From Candidatus Rifleibacteriota bacterium (GTDB lineage: Bacteria; Muiribacteriota; Ozemobacteria; Ozemobacterales; Ozemobacteraceae), in NCBI GenBank assembly GCA_015233155.1, contig JADFYG010000001.1, positions 186,001 to 250,000 on the forward strand: a stretch of 64,000 nt of DNA, in the 5' to 3' direction. The notes under the pieces were generated by a model. That model was not told the DNA's origin. It worked only from the letters and a program-made list of their open reading frames with translations, and did not search any database. The position numbers and the translations under genes are program-made. Below, piece after piece: positions 9,057 to 18,279 of the stretch (its first letter is position 1; the number at the start of each line of letters is the position of its first letter).

Positions 9057-10415
9057 ATGAATGCATTTTTCATCGGTATCGGCGGTATGGGAATGAGCGG
9101 TCTGGCCAAGATTCTGGCGAGCGGCAAACACCATGTTGCGGGGTCGGATCGCAATCTCGAGGGTGACTACTGCAAGCGTCTTCTCGCGCTTGGCGTTCCA
9201 ATTTATCCGCAGGATGGCGCAGGACCGGAGAAGTTTATAAAGGCACATGGGCTGAAAGCTGAAGACGTGACAATCGTGAAATCCACTGCGGTTGAAGATG
9301 CTGTTCCGGATGTCATTACAGCCCGTCGGCTGGGTATGAAGGAAATCATGCGCTCGGATCTTCTTGCGGATATGTTCAATTCCGCGCGCGGAATTGCGAT
9401 CGGAGGGACCTCCGGCAAGACCACCACGACTGGGCTCACGGCATGGTTACTGAAGTTTGCAGGTCTCGAGCCCAGTTGTGCGGTTGGGGGTATAATTTCA
9501 GGACTCGAAACAAACGCTTTTACCGGTGCGGGGCCGCATTTCGTGATCGAATCGGACGAATCCGATGGTTCCATAGTCAAGTATCATCCTTTCATTTCAC
9601 TGATTACAAACATTTCACGCGATCACAAATCGCTGGAAGAGTTGAACAATCTGTTCAAAACCTTTTCCGATAACGTCCAGGATGGTGGTACAACGGTGCT
9701 TTGCGCCGATGATCCCGGTGCAATGGCGCTCAAACCACTGCTTTCAGGACGCATCGTGACTTACGGCCTGTCAGACAAAGCAGATGTTCATCCTGAAGGA
9801 GTTGTTATAAACAGCGATAGAATCAGCTTTTCGTGGCACAATGTCTCGTTCAATCTGTCGCTGCCCGGACAACATAATCTGCAAAACGCGCTCGGAGCTT
9901 TGGCCATAGCTCAGATTCTCGGTGTACAGGCAGAAGTTGCGGCAGCGGCTTTAATGGCTTTTCCGGGTATGAAGCGCAGGTTTGAACGCGTGGGAACGAT
10001 AAACGGAGTTACCGTTGTTGACGATTTTGCACATAACCCGGCGGAAATTGCCGCCGCAATCGATGCAGCGCGAAAGGTTTCGCGGCGTCGGTTCATAGTA
10101 TATCAGCCACACGGATTCGGGCCAACACGCTTCACACGCGATGATCTCATTCAGGTTTTCAGTTCGTTGCAACCAGATGAGTTCCTGTATCTGGATGAAA
10201 TCTTCTACGGTGGCGGAACGGTCGAGAAGGATATTTCCGCGAGTGATCTGGTTGCCAAGATCAGCGAGCGGTTTGATCAGGCAAAGTGCCTCGGTGACCG
10301 CAGTCGCATAGTTGCAGAAATAGTGGCACATGCGAAACCCGGCGATCTTGTATTAGTGATGGGAGCCCGCGATATCAATACAATATGCCATCGGATACTG
10401 GATGGCCTGCATTGA
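9057..10415 (+). CDS. MurC/Mpl-type Mur ligase (UDP-N-acetylmuramate--amino acid or peptide ligase)
   Basis: ATP-dependent amide ligase of cell-wall synthesis or recycling: MurC adds L-Ala to UDP-MurNAc, Mpl adds a recycled tripeptide. Three Mur domains are visible: the N-terminal nucleotide-sugar fold (FIGIGGMGMSGLAKIL), the central ATPase with P-loop GGTSGKTTTTG and ESDESDGS, and the C-terminal domain with VVDDFAHNPAEI and YQPHGFGPTRFT. A good GGAGG precedes the ATG. The P-loop has Ser where MurC and Mpl normally have His (GTHGKT). No division or cell-wall cluster surrounds it, which fits Mpl or a paralogue rather than the essential MurC. Length (452 residues) fits both. Confidence 0.85.
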   Translation: MNAFFIGIGGMGMSGLAKILASGKHHVAGSDRNLEGDYCKRLLALGVPIYPQDGAGPEKFIKAHGLKAEDVTIVKSTAVEDAVPDVITARRLGMKEIMRSDLLADMFNSARGIAIGGTSGKTTTTGLTAWLLKFAGLEPSCAVGGIISGLETNAFTGAGPHFVIESDESDGSIVKYHPFISLITNISRDHKSLEELNNLFKTFSDNVQDGGTTVLCADDPGAMALKPLLSGRIVTYGLSDKADVHPEGVVINSDRISFSWHNVSFNLSLPGQHNLQNALGALAIAQILGVQAEVAAAALMAFPGMKRRFERVGTINGVTVVDDFAHNPAEIAAAIDAARKVSRRRFIVYQPHGFGPTRFTRDDLIQVFSSLQPDEFLYLDEIFYGGGTVEKDISASDLVAKISERFDQAKCLGDRSRIVAEIVAHAKPGDLVLVMGARDINTICHRILDGLH

Positions 10416-10490
10416 TTGATTAATCGAGTCCGCGGGATATATAGTGATTAAATCCGGAACATCCTGACATATTAATTTCTGGAAGATAAA

Positions 10491-11168
10491 ATGGACACCC
10501 GTATCACGTTTTCCCTGCCGCCCGGAGCACTTCAAATAGGGCTGATAGAAGCCGATGGAGTGCGAGTTTTGCCATCCCAGTCATCATATCTGCAACAGAT
10601 TGCCGAAGAAATTGCGCCGATTCTGCAGGATGACTGGGTCTACCCGGATTGCATGCAGAAGGGTATTAGAAGCTTGTTAAAGGCCTACGGATTTCATCCG
10701 TCCGGCCGTAATCGTCCGGCGTCCGAATTTCTTGTCAAGGATTTGCAGGCGCGGGGAAGTTTCAATCCCATCAATAATGTGGTTGACATAAACAATCATC
10801 TTTCTCTGGTCTCTCATCTGCCAATAAGTATTCTGGATCGCGCAAAGACAGGTGATTCTTTGCAGATTCGAGTTGGCATGGAGGGAGAAAGCTATGTATT
10901 TAACCGTGAAGGGCATGAGTTGAGTCTGCGCGATCTTCTTATTGTTGCATGTGGAGAAGGCAGTATGGCGCCTTTTGGTAGTCCCGTGAAAGATTCTCAG
11001 GCTACCAAAGTGTTCGAAGAAACGTCACGTCTGGTCGGAGTGATTTATTCTTCCGTTACACTGTCTCCCCCCGACGCTCTTGCCGCTCTGCTGAGACGTT
11101 TTGCATCATTTCTCTCTGCCGAGGCCAGCGCGAAACGCGTCGAATGGAAAATTATTGATCCATGGTAA
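10491..11168 (+). CDS. B3/B4 tRNA-binding-domain protein (PheT-like editing domain)
   Basis: A free-standing protein related to the B3/B4 domain of the phenylalanyl-tRNA synthetase beta chain, where the domain edits mischarged tRNA. The signature is clear: HPSGRNRPASEFLVKD near residue 68, then an N-P-I-N-N-V-V-D-I-N-N-H run and SHLPISILD. Stand-alone members are usually predicted trans-editing or nucleic-acid-binding factors; which applies here is unknown. 225 residues is a normal length. It follows the Mur ligase by 75 bp on the same strand. Confidence 0.85.
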   Translation: MDTRITFSLPPGALQIGLIEADGVRVLPSQSSYLQQIAEEIAPILQDDWVYPDCMQKGIRSLLKAYGFHPSGRNRPASEFLVKDLQARGSFNPINNVVDINNHLSLVSHLPISILDRAKTGDSLQIRVGMEGESYVFNREGHELSLRDLLIVACGEGSMAPFGSPVKDSQATKVFEETSRLVGVIYSSVTLSPPDALAALLRRFASFLSAEASAKRVEWKIIDPW

Positions 11169-11245
11169 GGTTGGACCGTCGATAAAATTTTTCCATGGAA
11201 AACGCCGAGGATAGAGAGTTGCCTTAAATTATCACAATCAGAGAG

Positions 11246-12061
11246 TCATCTGATTGGTATAGTCAGGGAAGAAATATCATTTTTGTACCCGTAACAATGT
11301 TTGTTTATAATATACGCAGAAATGTAATCCGGGAGTTCTTCGGCCGGTGGTACCAGTCCGGTGGCAAATGTCGCGCGGATCTTTGTTGAACTGATGTCGG
11401 GAATATCCGGATCATTGATGATGAGTTGTCCGCGTTCCATGATTTCATGCAGTGCCGGAGAAAACGAAGCAACGTAACCTTTACGCTCGAATACCACAAT
11501 CGTTCGATTTTCGCCCGGGACGGGCAGATGGCCACTTTTGATCAGTCGTGGAATAGCATCTGCCCCGATGATCTGATAATACATTGTTGAACAGCCATGT
11601 AAAGCTTTGATTTTTGCGATCAGGGGTTCATAGACATCGCCTGGATTGGTCTCCCACGCGTGTTCAAAGTCGGAGAGCGAAAGGGTGCGGATTGCAGCAT
11701 ACTGCCTGGAAACGAGACGTATCATTTCAAAGCGGGCGGAAAAAGCTGTGGCTCCAGGTTTGTGCCTGGGTGAATAGTTTGGAATCATGTAAATATAATC
11801 GAGTTTCAGGCGTGATTGCGCCTCGAGAGCCACCCGAATATGTCCGCAGTGCGGTGGATCGAATGTTCCCAGATATATGCCCACTCGCCTTGCTGCCGAC
11901 ACTGCGGAAGTAAAGATGCAGATCGACAGAAAAACAAAAACAAGGGATACAAGTTTCGGGTGCGGGTTGCGCTTCGAATAATGCGACAGCAGTTTCACAC
12001 TGGCGAGTTGCTTCGGCCGGGTGAAGAATGAAGGAGTATAATGAGACGTCCGTTGAATCAT
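11246..12061 (-). CDS. nadD: NadD-like nicotinate-nucleotide adenylyltransferase with signal-peptide-like N-terminus
   Basis: The catalytic core is a NadD-type nucleotidyltransferase: GTFDPPHCGH (the GxFxPxHxGH signature), IPNYSPRHKP, IIGADAIPRL and a C-terminal ISSTKIRA motif. NadD makes deamido-NAD from nicotinate mononucleotide and ATP in the cytosol. The Met at 12061 has GGAGG at good spacing, but it adds about 55 residues before the core, including a hydrophobic stretch (LVSLVFVFLSICIF) and an S-A-V-S-A signal-peptidase-like site. Two GTG codons just before the core could give a cytosolic form, but neither has a good ribosome-binding site. The core call is firm; the localisation is open. 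Confidence 0.8.
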   Translation of the reverse strand: MIQRTSHYTPSFFTRPKQLASVKLLSHYSKRNPHPKLVSLVFVFLSICIFTSAVSAARRVGIYLGTFDPPHCGHIRVALEAQSRLKLDYIYMIPNYSPRHKPGATAFSARFEMIRLVSRQYAAIRTLSLSDFEHAWETNPGDVYEPLIAKIKALHGCSTMYYQIIGADAIPRLIKSGHLPVPGENRTIVVFERKGYVASFSPALHEIMERGQLIINDPDIPDISSTKIRATFATGLVPPAEELPDYISAYIINKHCYGYKNDISSLTIPIR

Positions 12062-12440
12062 GCCGCTGCCTCCAGAGATATACAGAAGCATTATGAAATT
12101 TGTTTGTGAATTCGGTCATAATTATCGTAGGGGCGGGGTTCAAACCCGCCCGATAAAGCAAAATACAATACACCTTTGTATAACTTGACAAGTCTACATG
12201 TATGATCAGTGAAATGCGATTGATAAAATTTGGGGGTATACTGTATCTGGCTCGATCCTGATATGTGACGTACGCTCTTTTTCGGAATTATCTACAGATC
12301 TTACACGAGCCCGGGCTACGTCTGTTATACTTGCTTGGTAATCACTTCATTGAGTCTCAGGAAAAATTCGATTTTTTGCATGGATAAATTTTCACCGTGA
12401 TGGAGCATATATGGATGCCGCAGGGTCGAGGAGAATGGGC
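12062..12440. other. Intergenic region, divergent genes
   Basis: 379 bp between the divergent NadD-like gene and the LysM gene. It contains the short palindrome at 12122-12156 described separately. I see no credible gene, and no promoter with proper spacing that I would defend. Confidence 0.4.
12122..12156. repeat. Short REP-like palindrome
   Basis: GGGCGGG (12131-12137) pairs with CCCGCCC (12145-12151) around a 7-nt loop, flanked by TTATC (12122-12126) and GATAA (12152-12156). The small, GC-rich, imperfect palindrome resembles extragenic palindromes dispersed in many bacterial genomes. Only one copy is visible here. Confidence 0.45.
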
Positions 12441-13796
12441 ATGAATCGTGACAGTAGCAATAGACACGGTTTTGTCGGATTGATGGTTACTATGGCCCTG
12501 GGAATGGCCCTCGGAGCGGCTGCCCTTGTTGTTTCCAAAGAGATCAAGGAAAAGGGCGTAAATGGCGGTGGTTCGACATCCGTCAGCAAAACCGATGCGC
12601 GACAAAATCAGCTTCAGGTTGCCGCCAGCACCTATCAGCAGGCCAAGCAAGCATATGATCGTGCTCTTTCTACGCAGTCGCCTGACCTTGCGATTCGTCG
12701 GGATGCACTGCTTCGTGCCAAAGCTCGCTATGAAAAGGCTATATTACTGACCACTCCAGGGGTCACTATCCCCGGAACCGCTTCGAATGCAAAGTCAAAC
12801 ACAGCTGTCGAATCAAAGACGCAAACTGACAAAAAAACATCTCAGGCCTCTGCCCACACAAGTCCGTTCGACGAGGGCACTAATGTTACCATTGGAAAAG
12901 CCGCAGCTGTTCCTTTTTCTGATTCATCCAGCACTGTTGCAAAGCCCTCAGTGAGTGCAAACGTTCCCTCGAATATTTCAGAGCCAACCACCTCGGAAGG
13001 AAGCGCTAATCTTGAATACGTAAAGGTAAAGTCCGGCGACTCCCTTTCGGATATCTGCAAGAAATTCTATGGCGATTCCGGTATGTGGACTCATATTTTG
13101 AAATATCAGATTCCGTCGATTGCAGCGAATCCGAACCTGATATTTCCCGGACAGCTGATAGCATTGCCGCGTGGATTAACGACGCCCGCAAAACCCACGA
13201 CCAGCCCAAATACCGGTGTGGCCACTGCTTTGCCGATAGCCCCGGCAGGAGACGAATCATGGCAGGAGACTTTCCAACGTGACTTTTTGATATCCGACCA
13301 TACATTCACTGACACGAATACTATGACTGTCGCCCAGATCCAGGCATTCCTGGAAAAGAAGGGGTCCTGTCTTGCACAGCCATATCGCGGTTCATCTCCC
13401 GCTCAGATGATATACGATGCGGCGAAAAAGATCGGGATAAATCCGCAAGTGATTCTTACCCGTCTTCAGTGCGAACAAAGTTTGATCTCGAAAAAATCGG
13501 CAACTGAAAAAGAACTCGATTGGGCACTCGGAGTCGGAGCTTACGATGGCGGAAACTGGAACCAGAATTTCAAGGGTTTCGATAAGCAGATTGAAGGCGC
13601 CGCCGCTACCTATAAGCGCCATTATCTGGATGCCAAAGCCAAACTTGATCGTGGAGAATCCCTGACCATGAAGATCGACGGAACAACGATCGACGTCAAA
13701 AATGCCGCAACATACTCATTTTATCAATATTGTCCGCATGTCGCCGGAAACAAATTGTTCTTCGACGTCTGGCGCTGTTACAAAAATTCTTTCTGA
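12441..13796 (+). CDS. Membrane-anchored LysM protein with lysozyme/glucosaminidase-like C-terminal domain
   Basis: The start at 12441 has GAGGAG at 7-nt spacing; the earlier in-frame Met codons do not. A single transmembrane helix (about residues 13-32) anchors the protein. A helical pair (QQAKQAYDRAL, AKARYEKAILL) and a low-complexity linker follow. A LysM domain covers about 195-245 (VKSGDSLSDICKKFYGD, PGQLIALP). The C-terminal 170 residues (IQAFLEKKGS, IYDAAKKIGINPQVILTRLQ, CEQSLI, AATYSFYQYCPHV) resemble a lysozyme-like peptidoglycan domain seen in Gram-positive surface proteins; the Glu of CEQS is a candidate catalytic residue. It is probably a cell-wall hydrolase, inferred from motif resemblance. 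Confidence 0.75.
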   Translation: MNRDSSNRHGFVGLMVTMALGMALGAAALVVSKEIKEKGVNGGGSTSVSKTDARQNQLQVAASTYQQAKQAYDRALSTQSPDLAIRRDALLRAKARYEKAILLTTPGVTIPGTASNAKSNTAVESKTQTDKKTSQASAHTSPFDEGTNVTIGKAAAVPFSDSSSTVAKPSVSANVPSNISEPTTSEGSANLEYVKVKSGDSLSDICKKFYGDSGMWTHILKYQIPSIAANPNLIFPGQLIALPRGLTTPAKPTTSPNTGVATALPIAPAGDESWQETFQRDFLISDHTFTDTNTMTVAQIQAFLEKKGSCLAQPYRGSSPAQMIYDAAKKIGINPQVILTRLQCEQSLISKKSATEKELDWALGVGAYDGGNWNQNFKGFDKQIEGAAATYKRHYLDAKAKLDRGESLTMKIDGTTIDVKNAATYSFYQYCPHVAGNKLFFDVWRCYKNSF

Positions 13797-13855
13797 AGAG
13801 CAACTTGCAAAATTATGTGGCAATCATGAGTGAATTCGCATTGTCCATAAATATT

Positions 13856-14959
13856 TCATTCGGAGTCTTTCCCCAAGTCGGATGAATCTTCAGTTGCCAG
13901 GAGTGTCTGAAGCAATTTTGCCGACTTGTTTAGAGTGATAATGTCGTTGCCGGCCAACAGTGCGACAGCTCGGCGTCCTGTTGAGGCATAACGTTTTACC
14001 GGAAGCCCTTCCGCCGGTTTGGGTAGCAACACCGGAAAGGCATCTTCTTTAGCTGAGCGGCGATAGAATTGCAGGCGCATTTTCTGATCAGATGCGCTAC
14101 TTGAACCAGGGCTTGTTTTGCAGGACGCACCTTCCATGCAACGTATGGAATCCGGAATATTAGCTGCCGAAGGTTGCCTGAAAAGGCGCATGAGCGCAGC
14201 GTCTGTAGACTCGGTTTTATCTCCCGTCAACCAGTCGGGAAGATATTCGAGGCGGTTGAATCCGGCGTTTAATGAAATAAGCACTGCGTCTTTCGCCGTG
14301 AGAGCGATTGTGAATCTCAGCAGACAGCCTTTCGGCAACGGCTGGAATGCCGCGAATGCTTTCAGAATAGTCTCTACTCCCGGACGAAGACTGGCCGGAA
14401 TGTTAACCGGATATATACGCCATGCCGTTCGGCACGTCAGATTTGGTTCTCGACCAATCTGTGATGTCATGCGGTAGTCATCAGGGCCAACAGTCAACTC
14501 TATCATGGCCTTGGGCTCTACCCATTCCTCGATGCGTAATAGCCCCTTTTCGCCGTCTTTTTCGCGTAGATGATCGAAATATGTGTTCAACTCGCGGAAT
14601 CCTTCCAGACGGTACACTCCGCGACCTCCCGATCCGTTTCGACAGGCTTTCAGCGTCAGCGGAAAGCGACGAAATTGCATCGCCCAGCGCGCAAGACCTT
14701 CGAGGTCCATGGCCTCGACACCAGCCGGAACAATCAACCCGCTTTCACGGCAGTATCTGCGCATTGCAGCTCGGTCAGTCAGCAGACTCATTATGGCTGG
14801 ATCGGCCGATTTCCACGGGGAACCGTCGATTCCGAGTTCGCGGTCGTCGAGCGGCAGAACAGAGAAAGGAAGCGTCACCGCGTAGTCCGTGGGCATGATG
14901 CTCTGTAGCGATGCTTCCATGGCAGTTTTAAACGGATCTGAGCCGGCGAATGACAACAT
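13856..14959 (-). CDS. ATP-grasp-like protein
   Basis: Features of an ATP-grasp ligase: a 'DRAAMRRYCRESGLIVPAG' lead-in where the ATP-grasp subdomain begins, PLTLKACRNGSGGRGVYRL (a Lys strand followed by a Gly-rich loop) and LLRIEEWVEPKAMIEL. The second half (LLRFTIAL, LISLNAGFNRLEYL) matches the position of the metal-binding acidic/Asn strand, but the canonical ExN pattern is only partly present (LNAGFNR). The last 100 residues are Ser/Lys-rich with no recognised fold. The substrate is unknown. It converges on the LysM protein gene and diverges from the SpoIIE phosphatase. Confidence 0.6.
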   Translation of the reverse strand: MLSFAGSDPFKTAMEASLQSIMPTDYAVTLPFSVLPLDDRELGIDGSPWKSADPAIMSLLTDRAAMRRYCRESGLIVPAGVEAMDLEGLARWAMQFRRFPLTLKACRNGSGGRGVYRLEGFRELNTYFDHLREKDGEKGLLRIEEWVEPKAMIELTVGPDDYRMTSQIGREPNLTCRTAWRIYPVNIPASLRPGVETILKAFAAFQPLPKGCLLRFTIALTAKDAVLISLNAGFNRLEYLPDWLTGDKTESTDAALMRLFRQPSAANIPDSIRCMEGASCKTSPGSSSASDQKMRLQFYRRSAKEDAFPVLLPKPAEGLPVKRYASTGRRAVALLAGNDIITLNKSAKLLQTLLATEDSSDLGKDSE

Positions 14960-15230
14960 GAGACCTCGAATAAAAAGTTCAAACTCTGATCACAGAATCC
15001 CTCAGTGAATCACGACGTCTGATATCGACCATTCATAATATATGCGTGCGCACAACCATTTTGTGTTTGGTCTCAGTCGTTGCAATATCACTTTTCGGAA
15101 CCTCGTGATCGGGCGTGGATCAAGCCTTCCGGGTATCCATGCTAACGGGGCACCCGGTGACGTTTTCCCATATCGGCGCAATTTGCCACTTTGTGAACGT
15201 ACATTCAACTGCATGTTTTAGAAGATATGC

Positions 15231-18137
15231 ATGGCGGGTTTTGGTATGATGGGAAAGATTATGAATCACCCGATTTCAAAGACTGGCATTGAAACGCTCG
15301 AGTTTCCGCGCTTGAGATGGGCGGTCTTTTGTCTGGTATTCTGGGCTATTCCACTGCTTTTACGTTGTTACAGTGCAAATGTCGGATGGGCGGAAGCTGA
15401 AGAAAAAGACAAAATCCGATTCGAAAAGCGTCTCGATCGCGTTGTGTCAGGTCTTGCGATATGGAATGAGACACCAGCATTCATTACAACCCTTCTAAGA
15501 ACTGCTGAGAGTCGCATATTCTTATCACCAGATCCCTGGAAGACCGCTGAACGTGTCAAACGACAATTAAACAAGCGTTTTCCGGGGTTGTTTACATTCT
15601 CCTTTCTCGATCCATCCGGAAACATCATTGGCAATCTGACCGATGGAGTATCAAAGGTTGCACTGCTGAAGCGTTTTAATGCAGATTATCGGGCACGGTT
15701 AAAGGGCGATTACGAGCCCATAAAAAGATCATGGCGGATGTACCAATCGTTTATAGGTGCACTTATCGACGCAACCTTTTCTCCATCTACTCTGATCATG
15801 GCTAGTTATCGAAAGGAAAAAGCTTATACCTTCGTAGGATCGCCCTTTCCGCGTGGCATGGTAATCGTCCGCGTCCAGGAACCCCCAGACTGGAAAATAC
15901 TCGGGATTCGCGACCAGGTGAAACTTGCCAACGCCCGCAACAAACATTCCAAAGTGGGGCTTATCGGGCCGGCAGGCGATCTGCTGATCCAGTCTTCCGA
16001 CCTTCAGGACGCGGGAGGTGACCTCAACCCTGTTCTTGCTGAGTTCGAGAGTGGAGTGACTGATCGAGTATGGCGCGGAAATAGGATATGGGTTCAGCAT
16101 ACGGTTGCGGCGGATTTTCGTCTCATAGGCGTTTTACGTATGCCGCCTAATCGTATTGCAGACTCCGGTCGTTTGGGGCTTGTCGCTTCAATGACTCTGC
16201 TTTTCGCTATTTTTTCGATATCAACACTTCTGGTAATGAAAGGTCGTTTCATTCTCTATCTTCCGATACGCCTTAAGCTGGTTTTGTTGTTTCTGTACAC
16301 AGCGGGTTTGCCGCTTTCGCTTCTGAGTTTAACGGCAGGTATCTATATTTCAGATCGGCGGCAAGTTCTTGAGAGCTCTATTCATCGCGAAAGAGAAAAG
16401 GCGCTGTTTGTATTTGATCGCACGTTTCTGAAGATGCAGGGGAGAGTTCAGAGCGATCTAAACATGTGTTTCAGACGACTGCGTCCGAAACCTGACAGAG
16501 TCGCTTCAGAAGCCATTATGTTACTGGAAAAACTTTTCCTGAAATACCACCCTTCGCTGTCCCGTATGTATGATGAAGCGGGCCACGACATCTGGAAAGG
16601 TACCCAGGATCGAAACGAGGTGAAAAGCGCAAGGGGGCTGCGCGATCTGACTTTAAACATTTTCAAGAGCATTCGCTCTGAAGAGGAAAATGTCTCCGAA
16701 AGTCTCGCCAACAGTCCCTTATCGACTGTCAGCGCAGTAGCCGGTGGCATGGAGATAGAAGCATTGTTTGCACAGCTGGTTCTGAATCTCGGAAGACTGG
16801 CGGAATTCTCGCTTGGGGATGTCAAAAGTCTTGCCGGAGTGTTTCCCATATTCGATTCGAATGAAACGGTAAGATATCTTGTCGCAATGGTTTGGGGGCG
16901 GATAAACCTGGAGCGTCAATATGTGGTCAAACATCTGGATCGGGCTTCCAGAGGATTATCGTATACCTCGTTGTTTGCTTTCAATCGTATGACCAAAGGC
17001 TGGCACTGGCCCCCAAAATTCCGCTATCAGTCTGATATTCAGTCTTTTTTGAAAAAGGTTGATTCGCAATCGACAACCTCAACCGACCGCGTTGAACGCA
17101 CAGATGGCAAGACATTGCTCCTGACCGGGATTCGCGGAAGCGAGCTCTCGGAATACGATCTCATCGCAGTGACAAGTGACGCAGGCATTCAACGTGAGTT
17201 GAGTGATTTGAACTGGATGTTTCGCGCGATGATTTTTTTGATGCTGCTCATAAGCGCTACGGTTGGTACGCTACTTGCCCGGAAGTTTCTGGCACCGGTC
17301 GGATATCTTGCCGAGGGCGTCGATGCCATTAAAAACAGACGGTTTGATTTGCGACTGCCGGTTTTGGATCGCGACGAACTTGGAGACCTGGCCGCTACCT
17401 TCAATGATATGATGGGGGGGCTGGCTGATCTTGAAATAGCCCGCATTGTTCAGGAGAGCTTGTTTCCCAATAAAGCGCTCTCATCTGATAATTTATCGGT
17501 CTACGGCAACTGTCGTCCTGCCGCGCAGGTCGGAGGCGATTATTTTGATTATTTCACAATGCCCAATGGAAAGACAGCGGTACTGGTCGGCGATGTGTCC
17601 GGGCATGGAGTGGCGGCCGCAATGGGGATGGCAATGGCTAAAGCGGTCATAGCTTCTCCGGAACAGGCTCGCGATGACCCGGCGAGAATGCTCTCAAGTC
17701 TTCATTCGGTATTGTTGACGACTCTGAAACGTAAGAAAATGATGACTTTTTTCTATGGAGTCGTGGAAGCCGGAGCACGCCGCCTCGTCTACAGCAACGC
17801 CGGACACTGTTATCCGTATCTGGTGCGTGCCGGCCGAGCGGAAGCCCTTATACTTCCTGGTTTTCCACTTGGGAGTATCTCCAGATCGGAATATGTCTCC
17901 GCCGAGTGCCCACTGGAGCCCGGAGATGTGTTGATATTTTTTACCGACGGACTTGTTGAAGCATTCATTTCCGCAGGCGAAATGATAAGTTATGCACGGT
18001 TTGAAAAAGCTCTTCCCGGATTGATCGGAAGCAATCCGATGGCTACTGAGGCGGCTATCGAGAGCTGGTTCGACTCTGTTGTCGCTCCGGGGCCTCTGGA
18101 TGACGACATCACCGTCGTGGCTCTGCATATTTCCTGA
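15231..18137 (+). CDS. Membrane HAMP-SpoIIE (PP2C-type) phosphatase with double extracytoplasmic sensor
   Basis: 968 residues. Predicted layout: TM1 (about 30-48), external region (50-310), TM2 and TM3 (about 315-375), a second external region (375-655), TM4 (660-685), HAMP (688-733) and a SpoIIE/RsbU-like PP2C domain (736-965). Phosphatase motifs are present: G-G-D-Y-F-D-Y-F, VLVGDVSGHGVAAAMGMA, SNAGHCYPYLV, FFTDGLVEA and DDITVVAL, so the metal-binding Asp residues are kept. Such enzymes dephosphorylate STAS-domain anti-anti-sigma factors. No STAS or RsbW partner is in the window. The start is uncertain: in-frame Met codons at 15246, 15249 and 15261 are alternatives. Confidence 0.88.
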   Translation: MAGFGMMGKIMNHPISKTGIETLEFPRLRWAVFCLVFWAIPLLLRCYSANVGWAEAEEKDKIRFEKRLDRVVSGLAIWNETPAFITTLLRTAESRIFLSPDPWKTAERVKRQLNKRFPGLFTFSFLDPSGNIIGNLTDGVSKVALLKRFNADYRARLKGDYEPIKRSWRMYQSFIGALIDATFSPSTLIMASYRKEKAYTFVGSPFPRGMVIVRVQEPPDWKILGIRDQVKLANARNKHSKVGLIGPAGDLLIQSSDLQDAGGDLNPVLAEFESGVTDRVWRGNRIWVQHTVAADFRLIGVLRMPPNRIADSGRLGLVASMTLLFAIFSISTLLVMKGRFILYLPIRLKLVLLFLYTAGLPLSLLSLTAGIYISDRRQVLESSIHREREKALFVFDRTFLKMQGRVQSDLNMCFRRLRPKPDRVASEAIMLLEKLFLKYHPSLSRMYDEAGHDIWKGTQDRNEVKSARGLRDLTLNIFKSIRSEEENVSESLANSPLSTVSAVAGGMEIEALFAQLVLNLGRLAEFSLGDVKSLAGVFPIFDSNETVRYLVAMVWGRINLERQYVVKHLDRASRGLSYTSLFAFNRMTKGWHWPPKFRYQSDIQSFLKKVDSQSTTSTDRVERTDGKTLLLTGIRGSELSEYDLIAVTSDAGIQRELSDLNWMFRAMIFLMLLISATVGTLLARKFLAPVGYLAEGVDAIKNRRFDLRLPVLDRDELGDLAATFNDMMGGLADLEIARIVQESLFPNKALSSDNLSVYGNCRPAAQVGGDYFDYFTMPNGKTAVLVGDVSGHGVAAAMGMAMAKAVIASPEQARDDPARMLSSLHSVLLTTLKRKKMMTFFYGVVEAGARRLVYSNAGHCYPYLVRAGRAEALILPGFPLGSISRSEYVSAECPLEPGDVLIFFTDGLVEAFISAGEMISYARFEKALPGLIGSNPMATEAAIESWFDSVVAPGPLDDDITVVALHIS

Positions 18138-18279
18138 CTTACCGACTGTCGTGAATTTTAATGGGCATCATTGACTTTCCGGGGTGAAAAATCTATCATT
18201 TTTGTGCCCAGCGTGCTCTATGGCGTTCACTGCGATGTTCGGACCGATGGCCGCCGGAGTTATAGACGAGGATAAATTG

